A DNA stretch of 64,000 bases, taken from the NCBI RefSeq assembly GCF_003952385.1, contig NZ_CP034444.1, positions 1,116,001 to 1,180,000 of the forward strand, read 5' to 3'. Positions 43,430 to 53,768 of this stretch are shown here, piece by piece. The DNA comes from Mesorhizobium sp. M1D.F.Ca.ET.043.01.1.1 (GTDB lineage Bacteria; Pseudomonadota; Alphaproteobacteria; Rhizobiales; Rhizobiaceae). Below the pieces are notes generated by a model. It did no database searches. It had not been told where the DNA came from and saw only the letters and a program-made list of their open reading frames with translations. Position numbers and translations under genes: made by a program. Each line of letters starts with the position of its first letter. Within the stretch, counting starts at the first letter, position 1.

Positions 43430-44857
43430 TCAGCGGTGCTCGGCGAGTATGGTCGCCAGCACCGCAACGCCGCGTCGCAGCGCCTCCGCGTCGAGCCCGG
43501 CATAGCCGAGGATGAAGCCGGCCGTTTCAGGTCGCGGCTCGCTTGGGTCATAGAGCGGTGACACCGGATAGAGACCGATTCCGGCGGCGTGTGCCGCCGC
43601 AATGATTGCCGGCTCGCGCCCGGCAGCGATGCCGTTCATCCAGGCAACAACATGCAGTCCGGTTTCGGCCCCCGCGACAGCGACCCTTGGCCCCAGATGA
43701 TCCGCCAACGCCTGCAGCAGCACTTCCCTGCGCTCGGTGTTCTTTCTGCGAATGCTGCGGACATGACGCTCATAAGCGCCGCTCGTCAGCAGTTCGGCCA
43801 ACACGTCCTGTTCCAGCATCGGAGCGTGCCGGTCGGTCAGGCGCTTCGCCTCGCTGAACGCGCGGCACAGGCCGGCCGGGGCGACGAGATAGCCGAGCCT
43901 TAGGGTGGGCGAGAGCGTCTTGGAGAAGGTGCCGACATAGATGACCGACTCCGCGTCGAGGGTTTGCAGCGGCGGGATGGGGGCGATGTCGTGGCGGTAC
44001 TCGCCATCATAATCGTCTTCGACGATGTAGGCGCCCGTCGCCGTGGCCCAGGCCAGCAGGGAACGACGCCGTGCCGCCGAAAGCACGCCGCCGAGCGGGA
44101 ACTGGTGCGACGGCGTCACGCATGCCAGGCGGGCCGGCGGCAGCGAGTCCGTCCTCAGCCCCTCCGCGTCGACCGCAACAGGCACAGCCACGCCGCCCGC
44201 CGCCGCGAAGGCATGGCGGGCCAGCGGATAGCCCGGGTTCTCCATCACGAACGGATCGCCGGGGTCGAGCAGCAGCCGCGCGCAGAGATCGAGCCCCTGC
44301 TGCGATCCGTTGACGATGACGATCTGGTCCGGTGCGCAGTTGATGCCGCGAGCGCGCCAGAGATAGCTTTGAAGCGCGTTGCGGAGCGCAAGGGATCCCT
44401 GGGCGTCGCCATAGCGCAGACGAGCGCCGCGCCGGAGAATGGCCTTGTTCGACGCCCGCCGCCAAGCCAGCACCGGGAAGTCCGCCCCCGACAGGTCGCC
44501 ATAGCGGAAATCCGCAACCCTGGCCGGCTGCGCTCCGGCCGGCGAAGGCAAGGCAAGCAGCCGACGGGCGAATGCCGAGAGATTGCGAGGCTGGGCAGCC
44601 GTGTGGGACGCTCCCTCTGACGTCATCTCCAGTCCGGCAGCGACGATGGCGCGCGCGCCCTGCCGGATGATCAGATAGCCTTCGGCTGCGAGCTGGTTGT
44701 AGGCCGCCGTCACCGTGGTCCGCGAAGCGCCCCATTCAGCCGCGAGGGCCCGCGTCGACGGAAGGCTGTCGCCCGGCCGGTTGGCACCGCTGTGAATCCG
44801 CTGCTTGATCGCCGCAATGATCCGGCGCGCGATGCCGTCCTGCTCCAACTGGACCAC
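43430..44857 (-). CDS. MocR-type regulator (GntR HTH fused to PLP aminotransferase domain)
   Basis: Regulator of 475 residues. The GntR winged helix (about 1-75, LPSTRALAAEWGASRTTVTA) is joined to a class I aminotransferase fold with the PLP Lys in TFSKTLSPTLRLGY (about residue 305). Start: GTG at 44857 with GAGGAG 6 nt before. It is divergent from the PaiB-like and LysE-like genes. MocR proteins sense PLP-linked metabolites, and PdxR-like regulators control vitamin B6 genes; here the divergent targets suggest control of amino acid or polyamine export. That role is inference. Confidence 0.9.
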   Translation of the reverse strand: MVQLEQDGIARRIIAAIKQRIHSGANRPGDSLPSTRALAAEWGASRTTVTAAYNQLAAEGYLIIRQGARAIVAAGLEMTSEGASHTAAQPRNLSAFARRLLALPSPAGAQPARVADFRYGDLSGADFPVLAWRRASNKAILRRGARLRYGDAQGSLALRNALQSYLWRARGINCAPDQIVIVNGSQQGLDLCARLLLDPGDPFVMENPGYPLARHAFAAAGGVAVPVAVDAEGLRTDSLPPARLACVTPSHQFPLGGVLSAARRRSLLAWATATGAYIVEDDYDGEYRHDIAPIPPLQTLDAESVIYVGTFSKTLSPTLRLGYLVAPAGLCRAFSEAKRLTDRHAPMLEQDVLAELLTSGAYERHVRSIRRKNTERREVLLQALADHLGPRVAVAGAETGLHVVAWMNGIAAGREPAIIAAAHAAGIGLYPVSPLYDPSEPRPETAGFILGYAGLDAEALRRGVAVLATILAEHR

Positions 44858-44894
44858 TGAAACTCCTCAAAACTGGACGTTTTATGTAAACCAG
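44847..44894. promoter_or_regulatory. Repeated AACTGGAC boxes in the MocR divergent promoter
   Basis: AACTGGAC occurs at 44847-44854 and 44871-44878 in direct orientation 24 bp apart, with an inverted CCAG at 44891-44894. One copy covers the MocR start codon. Direct repeats plus one inverted copy are typical of MocR operators. Confidence 0.5.
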
Positions 44895-44934
44895 AATTGC
44901 GGCATCTTCAGTTACGACGCAAGGAGTTCCACCC

Positions 44935-45558
44935 ATGTACATACCGCCCGCATTCCGGGACGACGACACGGAGAGCCTGAGAGCAACGATCCGCGCGGCG
45001 CGGCTGGCGACGCTGGTCACCGCCACCGCGGAAGGGCCCCGGGCGACGCCGTTGCCGCTTTTCCTCGACGACAGCGAGGGCGAGCATGGCGTGATCTACG
45101 GCCATGTGGCGAAGGCAAATCCGCAGTGGCGCGCACCGGTACTAGGCGATGGCCTGGCGATCTTCATGGGACCAGATGCCTATGTGACGCCGGCGTGGTA
45201 TCAGGCCAAGCAGGAGACCGGAAAGGTCGTGCCGACCTGGAACTATGTCGCCGTCCATGCCTATGGGCCGATCGAATTCTTCGAAGACGCCGACAGGCTG
45301 CTCGACGTGGTGACGCGTCTCACCAATCTCCACGAAGGCGGGCGCGCAGCACCCTGGTCCGTATCGGATGCGCCGCCGGATTTCATTCAATCGCAGCTCA
45401 AGGGGATTGTCGGCCTGCGCCTGCCGATCACGCGGCTGGAAGGCAAGCGCAAGATGAGCCAGAACCGCAACGCGGCCGACCGCGCCGGCGTCGTGTCTGG
45501 TCTCGCGGCGAGCGATCGGCCTTCGGACCGCGAGGTCGCCGCGCTCATCCCGTCGTGA
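44935..45558 (+). CDS. PaiB-family FMN-binding protein
   Basis: Protein of 207 residues of the PaiB (FMN-binding negative transcriptional regulator) family. It shows MYIPPAFR at the start, ATLVTATAEGPRATPLPLFL, and VPTWNYVAVHAYG, the typical flavin-fold blocks. Most such proteins lack a DNA-binding domain and may act as enzymes. It is divergent from the MocR gene and followed 35 nt later by a LysE-family exporter. Confidence 0.88.
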   Translation: MYIPPAFRDDDTESLRATIRAARLATLVTATAEGPRATPLPLFLDDSEGEHGVIYGHVAKANPQWRAPVLGDGLAIFMGPDAYVTPAWYQAKQETGKVVPTWNYVAVHAYGPIEFFEDADRLLDVVTRLTNLHEGGRAAPWSVSDAPPDFIQSQLKGIVGLRLPITRLEGKRKMSQNRNAADRAGVVSGLAASDRPSDREVAALIPS

Positions 45559-45593
45559 CACCCAAGGCCGTCCAACTTACACTCAAGTCCGTC

Positions 45594-46241
45594 ATGCCCG
45601 ATCTGACCCAGTTCGCTCTGTACTTCGCCGCCGCGTTCCTGCTCGCCATCACGCCCGGGCCGGGTATCTTCTACGTCGCCGCGCGCACGCTCGCCGGAGG
45701 ACGCGCGGAAGGCATCGCCTCGAGTTTCGGGACGGGCCTCGGCGGCATGGTGCACGTGCTTGCCGGCAGCCTGGGCGTTTCGGCGATCGTGCTCGCAAGC
45801 GCGGAGCTGTTCACGGCGCTGAAGCTGATCGGCGCGGCCTACCTCGTCTGGCTCGGTTTCCGCACCTTCCAGGCCGCACGACGCGAGGCAACGACAATAC
45901 TGGAGGGCGGCGCGCCCGCGCCCGCGGTCGGCGCGGGCAGAGCGTTTCGCGAAGGGGTGCTGGTCGAGGCGCTGAATCCGAAGACGGCCGCCTTCTTCCT
46001 GGCCTTCATTCCGCAGTTCGTGGACCTCAGCGCCGGCCATGTCGCCTTGCAGTTCATGGCGCTCGGCTTCGTGTCGGTGACGCTCAACACCCTTGCCGAT
46101 GTCGTGGTCGCTTTCGGGGCGAGCCGCATCCGGGACGGCGCGGCAGGCCGGTTCGGCATGATACGTCGGCTGCGCGAGACGTCAGGCGGCGCGATGATCG
46201 CGCTCGGCATCGGCCTCGCCATAGCCAAGCGCCCTGCCTGA
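45594..46241 (+). CDS. LysE/RhtB-family amino acid exporter
   Basis: Inner-membrane exporter of 215 residues with about six hydrophobic segments. The N-terminal motif FLLAITPGPGIFYVAARTLA (PGPG) is diagnostic of the RhtB family, and LNPKTAAFFLAFIPQFVD is the second hallmark. It shares the PaiB-like operon and the MocR-type divergent promoter. The substrate is unknown. Confidence 0.92.
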   Translation: MPDLTQFALYFAAAFLLAITPGPGIFYVAARTLAGGRAEGIASSFGTGLGGMVHVLAGSLGVSAIVLASAELFTALKLIGAAYLVWLGFRTFQAARREATTILEGGAPAPAVGAGRAFREGVLVEALNPKTAAFFLAFIPQFVDLSAGHVALQFMALGFVSVTLNTLADVVVAFGASRIRDGAAGRFGMIRRLRETSGGAMIALGIGLAIAKRPA

Positions 46242-46281
46242 TTGGCTACCAGGCCGGTTGCCCGACCGCCGAGAAGGCTTT

Positions 46282-47805
46282 CTACCGCCCCCTGGCCAGG
46301 CTTCCCAGTATCCCGCGCACGATGGCGCGGCCGACGGAGGAGCCGACCGAGCGCACCACCGATTTGATCGCGGCTTCGGCCACCGTCTGACGGTTGGAAG
46401 ACCGCCGGCCCGACGTTCCCAAGACGTCGTCGAAGCCCGGAATGGTCCAACGCGAGCCGCCGCTGCCCGCCTGTTGCGCCTGCGCCTCGGCGTCCTGCGC
46501 CTCCTTGGTCTTCTTCTGCAGGATCTCGAAGGCCGATTCGCGATCGACCAGCTGGTCGTACTGGCCGGCGACCGGGCTCGCGGCAATGATCTTGCGGCGC
46601 TCGTCCGGCGTGATCGGCCCGAGCCGCGAGGACGGCGGCCGGATCAGCGTGCGCTGGACCATGGCCGGCACGCCCTTGTCCTCGAGCGTCGAGACCAGCG
46701 CCTCGCCGGTGGCGAGCTGGGTAATCGCGGTGGCGCAGTCGAAATCGGGGTTGGGCCGGAAGGTCTCGGCCGCTGTCCTGACCGCCTGCTGCTCGCGCGG
46801 CGTGTAGGCGCGTAGCGCGTGCTGGACACGGTTGCCGAGCTGGGCCAGCACCTTTTCCGGAATGTCGAGCGGGTTCTGGGTGACGAAATAGACGCCGACG
46901 CCCTTGGAACGGATCAGCCGCACCACCTGCTCGACGCGGTCGACCAGCACCTTCGGCGCGTCCTCGAACAACAGATGCGCCTCGTCGAAGAAGAAGACCA
47001 GCTTCGGCTGGTCGAGGTCACCGACCTCGGGCAGTTCCTCGAACAGCTCCGACATCAGCCAGAGCAGGAAGGTGGCATAGAGCCTGGGGTTCATCATCAG
47101 CTTGTCGGCGGCCAGAACGCTGACCGCGCCGCGGCCGTCACGGGTCGTGCGCATGAGATCGGCGATGCGCAGCGCCGGTTCGCCGAAGAAGTTCGCGGCA
47201 CCCTGCTGTTCCAGCACCAGGAGCGTGCGCTGGATGGCGCCGACGGACGGTTTGGTCACATTGCCGTAGCGGGCGCTGAGCTCGTCGGCGCGCTCGGCGA
47301 TGTTGGCAAGCAGCGCCTGCAGGTCCTTGAGGTCGAGCAGCAACAGGCCCTCCTCGTCGGCGATGCGGAAGGCGATGTTCATGACGCCCTCCTGCGCTTC
47401 GGTGAGGTTCATCAGCCGCGACATGAGCAGCGGCCCCATTTCCGAGATGGTGGCGCGGATCGGATGGCCCTGCTCGCCGAACAGGTCCCAGAAGATGACC
47501 GGGAATTCCTGGAACTGGTAAGGATCGAGCTTCACCTCTCCGGCACGCTTCACGAGAAAATCCTTGGCCTCGCCCATCATGGCGATGCCGGAAAGGTCGC
47601 CCTTGATGTCGGCGCAGAAGACCGGGACGCCGGCGTTGGAAAAGCCCTCGGCCAGGACCTGCAGGCTGACCGTCTTGCCGGTGCCGGTGGCGCCGGTGAT
47701 CAGCCCGTGACGGTTGCCGTAGCGCAGCAGCAGTTCCTCCGCGCGCTGATAGGAATCGTCAGGCTTGCGGCTGGCGCCGATGAAGATGCTGGTGTCGTCC
47801 GCCAT
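46282..47805 (-). CDS. HerA-like helicase/ATPase domain protein (DUF853)
   Basis: Cytoplasmic ATPase of 507 residues. Walker A is GATGTGKT (38-45), and Walker B is LVFFFDEAHLLFED near 275-290. The DUF853 C-terminal domain includes VYFVTQNPLDIPEKVLAQLG. The tail is Ser/Arg-rich and ends with a short hydrophobic helix (VGRAIVRGILGSL). HerA homologues are DNA pumps, but this branch lacks the NurA partner and its cellular role is not settled. The ATG at 47805 is preferred to a far upstream start. Confidence 0.9.
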   Translation of the reverse strand: MADDTSIFIGASRKPDDSYQRAEELLLRYGNRHGLITGATGTGKTVSLQVLAEGFSNAGVPVFCADIKGDLSGIAMMGEAKDFLVKRAGEVKLDPYQFQEFPVIFWDLFGEQGHPIRATISEMGPLLMSRLMNLTEAQEGVMNIAFRIADEEGLLLLDLKDLQALLANIAERADELSARYGNVTKPSVGAIQRTLLVLEQQGAANFFGEPALRIADLMRTTRDGRGAVSVLAADKLMMNPRLYATFLLWLMSELFEELPEVGDLDQPKLVFFFDEAHLLFEDAPKVLVDRVEQVVRLIRSKGVGVYFVTQNPLDIPEKVLAQLGNRVQHALRAYTPREQQAVRTAAETFRPNPDFDCATAITQLATGEALVSTLEDKGVPAMVQRTLIRPPSSRLGPITPDERRKIIAASPVAGQYDQLVDRESAFEILQKKTKEAQDAEAQAQQAGSGGSRWTIPGFDDVLGTSGRRSSNRQTVAEAAIKSVVRSVGSSVGRAIVRGILGSLARGR

Positions 47806-48059
47806 ATGTCCGGTCTCCGCAATCTGTTCCGTCAAACGCCCGAGCCTCATGCGAGGTATAGTAACGCTGTCGCCGGGCGACAATGCCAATCATTGAAACC
47901 GAGCCGTCGGCGGAATTCGATCTTTTGAAGCTTGCGGATTTTGAGCATGTTTGGCAATCGGTTAGCGACTGCCGGAATTGCCGCGGCGGATGTCGCATTG
48001 TGATATCCGGCCGGGGACCTTAGACTGGTGGATGATGCGGCAAAGAGACGAGGAGTGCG

Positions 48060-49502
48060 ATGGGCGCCGGCGCCTTGACCAGGGATGTCGACCTTCCGAA
48101 CCCGGACGCCAAGCGCTGGCTGGCGCTGGCGGAAAAGGCGCTGGCCGGCGGCTCGTTCGAGGAAAAGCTCGTTTCGCACACCGATGACGGTATCCGCATC
48201 GAGCCGCTCAGCGAACGCTCGGCCGGCGCCGAGCCGCTGGTGCGCACCAACCCGAAGTCGCCCTGGATCGTCAGCCAGCGCGTCGACGATCCGGACATCG
48301 CCCGCGCCAGCGCCCAGGCGCTGCAGGACATCGCGCAGGGCGCAACCGGCCTGTCGCTGGTCTTCGAGGGCGCGCCGAACGCCTTCGGCTACGGCCTGCC
48401 GAGAACGGCGGAGGCGCTGGAAACGGTGCTCGACGGCGTGCCGCTCAACCGCGTCCAGGTGCGCATCGACGCGCATCCGTGGAGCCGCGCCGTGGCCGAC
48501 TGGCTGCTCGCCTTCCTGACCCGGCGCCGCTCCGATCCGACGAAGCTCAACCTCTCCTTCGGCATCGACCCGGCGGCGATCTTCGCCGGCACCGGACGGC
48601 TGCGCACCTCGATCGAGGCGCTGCAGGAATCGATGCCGCAATCGCTGGCGCATTTCTTCTCGATGGGCGTGCCGGGCGCGCTGCTCGAGGCCGACGGCCG
48701 CGTGTTCCACAATGCCGGTGCCACCGAGGCGCAGGAACTCGGCACGATGATGGCGTCGGCTGTCTCCTATCTCAGGATGTTCGAGAAGGCACGCCAGCCG
48801 CTGGTCTATGCCGCGCCCTATATCGGCTTCGCCCTCAGCGTCGACCAGGACCAGTTCCTGTCGATGGCCAAGGTGCGGGCGTTGCGCAAGCTCTGGGCGC
48901 GGATCCAGGAGGCCTGCTCGATCCCAGCCTCGACGGCAAACGTCCACGCCGAAACCTCCTATCGCATGATGGCGACGGCAGACCCGGAAACCAATATCCT
49001 GCGTACCGCGGTTGCCGCTTTCGCCGCGGCGACCGGCGGCGCCGATTCCGTCTCGATCCTGCCGCACACCATCGCGCATGGTCTGCCCGCCGCTTTTGCC
49101 CGCCGCGTCGCCCGCAATGCGCAGCTGATCATGGCGCATGAGAGCCATCTCCATCATGTCGCCGATCCGGCCAGCGGCTCCGGCGCGGTCGAGGCGCTGA
49201 CCGACGAGCTTTGCGCGGCGGCCTGGCAGGAATTCCAGCGCATCGAGGCAGAGGGTGGCGTGCTCAACAGCCTGCAGCAGGGCTATATCCAGAACCGCGT
49301 GCAGACGGCCGCCGCGAAGCGCAATGCCGCCTATCGGGCCGGCGAACGCGGCATCATCGGGACGACGCTTTTCCGGGCCGGCAGCGAGCGTCCAGTCGAG
49401 ACATTGACGGCCGAACGCCGGCCGGCACTGACAGAGGGCGTCGCTGTATGCGAGCCGCTGTTCCCGGTGCGCATCGATCAGTCGATCGGAGCCGGATCAT
49501 GA
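48060..49502 (+). CDS. mutA: Methylmalonyl-CoA mutase small (beta-like) subunit
   Basis: Protein of 480 residues of the methylmalonyl-CoA mutase family that has the TIM-barrel-like region but no cobalamin-binding domain, so it is a structural partner rather than the catalytic subunit. It shows [34 protein letters not shown] and [18 protein letters not shown]. The stop overlaps the next start as ATGA, so the two subunits are made together. The gap upstream (47806-48059) holds the divergent promoters with the HerA-like gene. Confidence 0.9.
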   Translation: MGAGALTRDVDLPNPDAKRWLALAEKALAGGSFEEKLVSHTDDGIRIEPLSERSAGAEPLVRTNPKSPWIVSQRVDDPDIARASAQALQDIAQGATGLSLVFEGAPNAFGYGLPRTAEALETVLDGVPLNRVQVRIDAHPWSRAVADWLLAFLTRRRSDPTKLNLSFGIDPAAIFAGTGRLRTSIEALQESMPQSLAHFFSMGVPGALLEADGRVFHNAGATEAQELGTMMASAVSYLRMFEKARQPLVYAAPYIGFALSVDQDQFLSMAKVRALRKLWARIQEACSIPASTANVHAETSYRMMATADPETNILRTAVAAFAAATGGADSVSILPHTIAHGLPAAFARRVARNAQLIMAHESHLHHVADPASGSGAVEALTDELCAAAWQEFQRIEAEGGVLNSLQQGYIQNRVQTAAAKRNAAYRAGERGIIGTTLFRAGSERPVETLTAERRPALTEGVAVCEPLFPVRIDQSIGAGS

Positions 49503-51622
49503 TCCCGGATTTCAGCCAGATCGGCTGGTCGGCGCCGCGCAGGGCACCGGTCGAGCTCAAGGGCCAGCGGATGACGCCGGAAGGCATCGCCGTAAAACAC
49601 CTCTACGGCCAAGGCGACCTCAAGGGGCTGGCCAATCTCGACACCTATCCCGGCCTGCCGCCCTTCGTGCGCGGCCCCTACCCGACCATGTATGTCCAGC
49701 AGCCCTGGACGATCCGGCAATATGCCGGCTTCTCGACGGCCGAGGAATCCAACGCCTTCTACCGACGCAATCTCGCGGCCGGCCAGAAGGGGCTTTCGGT
49801 TGCCTTCGATCTTGCCACGCATCGCGGCTATGACAGCGACCATCCGCGCGTCGCCGGCGACGTCGGCATGGCGGGTGTGGCGATCGATTCCATTCTCGAC
49901 ATGCGCCAGCTGTTCGACGGCATCCCGCTCAACGAGATGACGGTGTCGATGACGATGAACGGCGCCGTGCTGCCGATCATGGCTTTATTCATCGTCGCGG
50001 CGGAGGAACAGGGCGTCGCGCAGAAGGATCTCGCCGGGACCATTCAGAACGACATTCTGAAGGAGTTCATGGTCCGCAACACTTACATTTATCCGCCAAA
50101 GCCATCGATGCGGATCGTGTCGGACATCTTCGCCTACACCTCGAAGCATATGCCGAAATTCAACTCGATCTCGATCTCCGGCTACCACATGCAGGAAGCG
50201 GGCGCGACGGCCGATCTCGAGCTCGCCTACACGATCGCCGACGGCATCGAATATGCGCGCGCCGGCGTCGCCGCGGGCCTCGACATCGACCGCTTCGCGC
50301 CGCGCCTCTCCTTCTTCTGGGCGATCGGCATGAACTTCTTCATGGAGGTCGCCAAGCTCCGCGCCGCGCGTCTGCTCTGGTCGAGCCTGATGAAGAAGAA
50401 TTTTGCGCCGAAAGACGAGCGCTCGCTGTCGTTGCGCACCCATTGCCAGACCTCAGGCTGGTCGCTGACGGCGCAGGACCCCTACAACAACATCACCCGG
50501 ACCATGATCGAGGCGATGGCGGCGACGCAGGGACACACACAGTCGCTGCATACCAATTCCTTCGACGAGGCGATGGCGCTGCCGACCGATCATTCGGCGC
50601 GGATCGCGCGCAACACGCAGCTCATTCTGCAAAAGGAATCCGGCACCACGCGCATGATCGACCCGTGGGGCGGCTCGGCCTATGTCGAGCGGCTGACGCA
50701 TGATCTGGCGGCCCGCGCGCTCGCCCATATCGAGGAGGTCGAAAGCCTCGGCGGCATGGCGGCGGCGATCGAGAAAGGCATTCCGAAGCTGCGCATCGAG
50801 GAAGCGGCGGCGCGCACGCAGGCGCGCATCGATTCCGGCGAGCAGGTGCTGGTCGGCGTCAACGCGCATCGCCCGGAAGCCGATATCGAGGTCGATGTGC
50901 TCAAGATCGACAATGCCGAGGTGAAGGCCCGGCAGTTGGCGAAGCTGCAGCGGCTGAAAGGCACGCGCGACGTCGCGGCACTGGAGGACGCGCTTGCCGC
51001 GCTGACCCGCGCGGCCGAGAGCGGCGAGAACCTGCTGGAATTCGCGATCCGCGCCGCGCGCGCCAATGCCACCGTCGGCGAGATCTCGCTGGCGCTTGAG
51101 AAGGTGTTCGGCCGCCATGCGGCCACCGTGCAGACGATCACTGGCGTCTATCGCGACGCGCTTGGCGACAATCCGGCGGTCGACCGGCTCAAGGAAAAGA
51201 TCGAAGCCTTCGAGAAGAAATCCGGCGCCAAGCCGCGCATCCTGGTCGCCAAGATGGGACAGGATGGCCACGACCGCGGCCAGAAGGTGATCGCCAGCGC
51301 ATTTGCCGATCTCGGCTTCGACGTCACCGTCGGGCCGATGTTCCAGACACCGGACGAGATCGCGAAGCTGGCGGTGCAGCACGACGTCGACATCATCGGC
51401 GCTTCCTCGCTTGCCGCTGGACATCTGACGCTGATCCCTGAGCTCAAGGATGCGCTGAAGAAGCTTGGCCATGGCGACATGCTGATCGTCGCCGGCGGCG
51501 TCATCCCGCCGCAGGACTATGACGCGGTGCTGAAGGCTGGAGCGGCTGAAATCTTCCCGCCAGGCACCGTCATCCCGCAGGCAGCGGATCGGCTGATGGA
51601 TCGGTTGCTGGCGGCAGGCTGA
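49499..51622 (+). CDS. scpA: Methylmalonyl-CoA mutase large, cobalamin-binding subunit
   Basis: Catalytic subunit of 707 residues that isomerises methylmalonyl-CoA and succinyl-CoA in propionate and odd-chain metabolism. The barrel contains [20 protein letters not shown] and [16 protein letters not shown]. The C-terminal B12 domain has the DxHxxG motif ([10 protein letters not shown], His591) and the GASSLAAGH and VIPPQDYD segments. The ATG overlaps the small-subunit stop (ATGA). No MeaB or epimerase gene is nearby. Confidence 0.96.
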   Translation: MIPDFSQIGWSAPRRAPVELKGQRMTPEGIAVKHLYGQGDLKGLANLDTYPGLPPFVRGPYPTMYVQQPWTIRQYAGFSTAEESNAFYRRNLAAGQKGLSVAFDLATHRGYDSDHPRVAGDVGMAGVAIDSILDMRQLFDGIPLNEMTVSMTMNGAVLPIMALFIVAAEEQGVAQKDLAGTIQNDILKEFMVRNTYIYPPKPSMRIVSDIFAYTSKHMPKFNSISISGYHMQEAGATADLELAYTIADGIEYARAGVAAGLDIDRFAPRLSFFWAIGMNFFMEVAKLRAARLLWSSLMKKNFAPKDERSLSLRTHCQTSGWSLTAQDPYNNITRTMIEAMAATQGHTQSLHTNSFDEAMALPTDHSARIARNTQLILQKESGTTRMIDPWGGSAYVERLTHDLAARALAHIEEVESLGGMAAAIEKGIPKLRIEEAAARTQARIDSGEQVLVGVNAHRPEADIEVDVLKIDNAEVKARQLAKLQRLKGTRDVAALEDALAALTRAAESGENLLEFAIRAARANATVGEISLALEKVFGRHAATVQTITGVYRDALGDNPAVDRLKEKIEAFEKKSGAKPRILVAKMGQDGHDRGQKVIASAFADLGFDVTVGPMFQTPDEIAKLAVQHDVDIIGASSLAAGHLTLIPELKDALKKLGHGDMLIVAGGVIPPQDYDAVLKAGAAEIFPPGTVIPQAADRLMDRLLAAG

Positions 51623-51667
51623 TGCAGTCGGCAGAATTCTGCATCGCAGCGGCGCTCTGAAGATACG

Positions 51668-51726
51668 CCATGGATCCTTGGGTCTACGCGATACGCTTCG
51701 CTTCCCGCTCCGCCCAAGGATGCGCG
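51668..51726. repeat. Intergenic inverted repeat after scpA
   Basis: ATCCTTGGGTCTACGCG and a downstream arm CGCCCAAGGAT frame a GC-rich loop. It looks like a dispersed Mesorhizobium-type palindrome; it may also act as a bidirectional terminator between scpA and the convergent GreA-like gene. Confidence 0.55.
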
Positions 51727-51801
51727 TTTCGGCCAATCGCCAAGGCATCCGACCGGCCAACACAAGCATAGTCGACCGGTCAAAATTTCTGTGCTCGAAG
51801 A

Positions 51802-52284
51802 CTAGTTCTCGGCCTTGTCAGAGAGCTTGGCGATTTCCCATTCCTTGCCGTTGACCTTGACGACCTCGCCTACCTTCTTGCCGAACAGCGCGACCGCCAT
51901 TGGCGAGACATGGGAAATGCTGCCTTTTGAAGGATTGGCCTCGTCCTCGCCGACAATGCGCCAATGCACTTTCTTGCCGTCATCGTTTTCCAACGTGACG
52001 CCCATGCCGAAGCGCACCACGTCGCTGCCCAGCTCGGGCACGGAAAGCTCGGCGCTCTCGCGCCGCGCGGTCCAGTAGCGCAGGTCGCGCGACACCACCG
52101 CAAGGCGCTCGCGGTCGCCGCGCCTTTCGGCTTTGGCCATCAAATCGCGCAGCTCGGCGAGAGTCTCCTCGATCATCGCCAGGCCCCGCTCCGTCACCAG
52201 ATTGCGGTGCGGGCTGATCGGCCGTTCGCCGACGCCGGCGATTGCATTTTCGCTGTCTTCTTCGCGTGTGAAAGCTCTGCTCAT
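51802..52284 (-). CDS. GreA/GreB-family transcription factor with altered coiled-coil tip
   Basis: Protein of 160 residues. The C-terminal domain is a clear GreA/GreB FKBP-like fold (HWRIVGEDEANPSKGSISHVSPMAVALFGK). The N-terminal coiled coil (about 30-75) lacks the usual GDLSENAEY tip; in its place is GDRERLAVVSR, so the acidic pair that activates RNA cleavage by RNA polymerase is not fully kept. It is probably a GreA paralogue with a different or regulatory role. Confidence 0.85.
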   Translation of the reverse strand: MSRAFTREEDSENAIAGVGERPISPHRNLVTERGLAMIEETLAELRDLMAKAERRGDRERLAVVSRDLRYWTARRESAELSVPELGSDVVRFGMGVTLENDDGKKVHWRIVGEDEANPSKGSISHVSPMAVALFGKKVGEVVKVNGKEWEIAKLSDKAEN

Positions 52285-52391
52285 GACATGAGCTTAGGCT
52301 TGGTCAGGCAACTGCACAAGCGATTTGCCGGTGAGCCGGCCCCTGGCACGAATCCTGCGACAGACAGGGCGAAACACCAGGACCTGTGCCG

Positions 52392-53768
52392 ATGTTGGAC
52401 AGACGAACGCTGCTTGCCCAGACCGCCGGCATCGCCGTTGCCGGGCTCTTTGCCGGCAAGGCGTCGGCGAAGATGCTGCCCGGCATCGAAAAGGCCGCGA
52501 TGCGCGGCTCGATCAACGCCATCGAGATCGGCGTGCAGCCGGGCGCGCTGGACGACCAGAGCAAGACCTTCGCCAAGATGCTCGCTGAAGCCAGCGACCG
52601 CGACGCGCCGGTGTTCCTGCCTCCCGGCACCTATCTCGTCTCCAACCTGAAGCTGCCGGCGCGCGTGCGTCTGTCGGGCGTGCCGGGCGCGACCCGCATC
52701 GTCTATGGCGGCAACGGCCACCTGATGATGGCCGAGCAGGCCGAGCATATCGAGCTCAGCGGGCTGGTGCTCGACGGCAGCAATCGCTGGCTGGCCGACT
52801 ATACGCAGGGGTTGCTCGATCTGCGCCGCGTCACGCATCTCACCATCGACAATTGCCAGGTTACAGGCAGCGGCAAGAACGGGCTGGCGCTGGAACATGT
52901 CGCCGGCCGCGTCGGGCACTGCGACATTTCGGGTGCTGCGGACGCCGGTATCTATTCGGTCGAGGCGGGCGGGCTAGAGATTTCGGGCAATACCGTGTCC
53001 GACTGCGCCAATGGCGGCATTCTGGTGCATCGCTGGCAACAGGCGGAGGACGGCACCATCGTCAGCGGCAACCGCGTGCAGCGCATCGGCGCGAGGAGCG
53101 GCGGCACCGGCCAGAACGGCAACGGCATCAACGCCTTCCGCGCCGGCAATGTCATCATCTCAGGCAACGTCGTCTCCGACTGCGCCTTCTCGGCGATCCG
53201 CGCCAACAGCTCCAACAATTTGCAGATCACCGGCAACACCTGCTCGCGCTCGGGCGAAACCGGGATCTATTCGGAGTTCTCCTTCGAAGGCGCGATCCTC
53301 AGTAACAACCTCGTCGACGGCGCCGCCAACGGCATCTCGATCGTCAACTTCAACGAAGGCGGCCGCATGGCCGTGTGCTCGAACAACATCGTGCGCAACC
53401 TGTCGACGGTCGGCCCCTACACCGCCGACCCGCCAGGCTTCGGCGTCGGCATCAGCGCCGAGGCCGACACCTCGGTCTCCGGCAATGTGGTCGAGAACGC
53501 CCCGCTCTACGGCATGCAGCTCGGCTGGGGGCCCTATCTGCGCAACGTGGTGGCGACGGGAAACATCATCCGCAAGGCGGGCACAGGCATCGTCGTCAGC
53601 GTCGTCGAAGGCTCCGGCACCGCCGTCATCTCCGACAATGTCATCGACGGCGCCGCCAACGGCGCCATCATCGGCCAGCGCTGGGCCGACCCGGTGACCG
53701 GCGATCTCGCCCGGTCAAGCGAAACGGGTTACGCGCATCTGAGCGTCGAGCGCAACAAGGTGCGCTAG
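52392..53768 (+). CDS. Tat-exported right-handed beta-helix repeat protein (TIGR03808-like)
   Basis: Exported protein of 458 residues. The N-terminal LDRRTLLAQTAGIAVAGLFA is a twin-arginine signal. The body is a ladder of about 20-residue beta-helix turns rich in Gly/Asn (ISGNTVSDCANGGILVH, ISGNVVSDCAFSAIRANSS, VSGNVVENAPLYGMQLG), as in the TIGR03808 Tat-translocated repetitive family. These folds often bind or cut polysaccharides; no catalytic motif could be assigned. The ATG at 52392 follows AGGA. Confidence 0.88.
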   Translation: MLDRRTLLAQTAGIAVAGLFAGKASAKMLPGIEKAAMRGSINAIEIGVQPGALDDQSKTFAKMLAEASDRDAPVFLPPGTYLVSNLKLPARVRLSGVPGATRIVYGGNGHLMMAEQAEHIELSGLVLDGSNRWLADYTQGLLDLRRVTHLTIDNCQVTGSGKNGLALEHVAGRVGHCDISGAADAGIYSVEAGGLEISGNTVSDCANGGILVHRWQQAEDGTIVSGNRVQRIGARSGGTGQNGNGINAFRAGNVIISGNVVSDCAFSAIRANSSNNLQITGNTCSRSGETGIYSEFSFEGAILSNNLVDGAANGISIVNFNEGGRMAVCSNNIVRNLSTVGPYTADPPGFGVGISAEADTSVSGNVVENAPLYGMQLGWGPYLRNVVATGNIIRKAGTGIVVSVVEGSGTAVISDNVIDGAANGAIIGQRWADPVTGDLARSSETGYAHLSVERNKVR

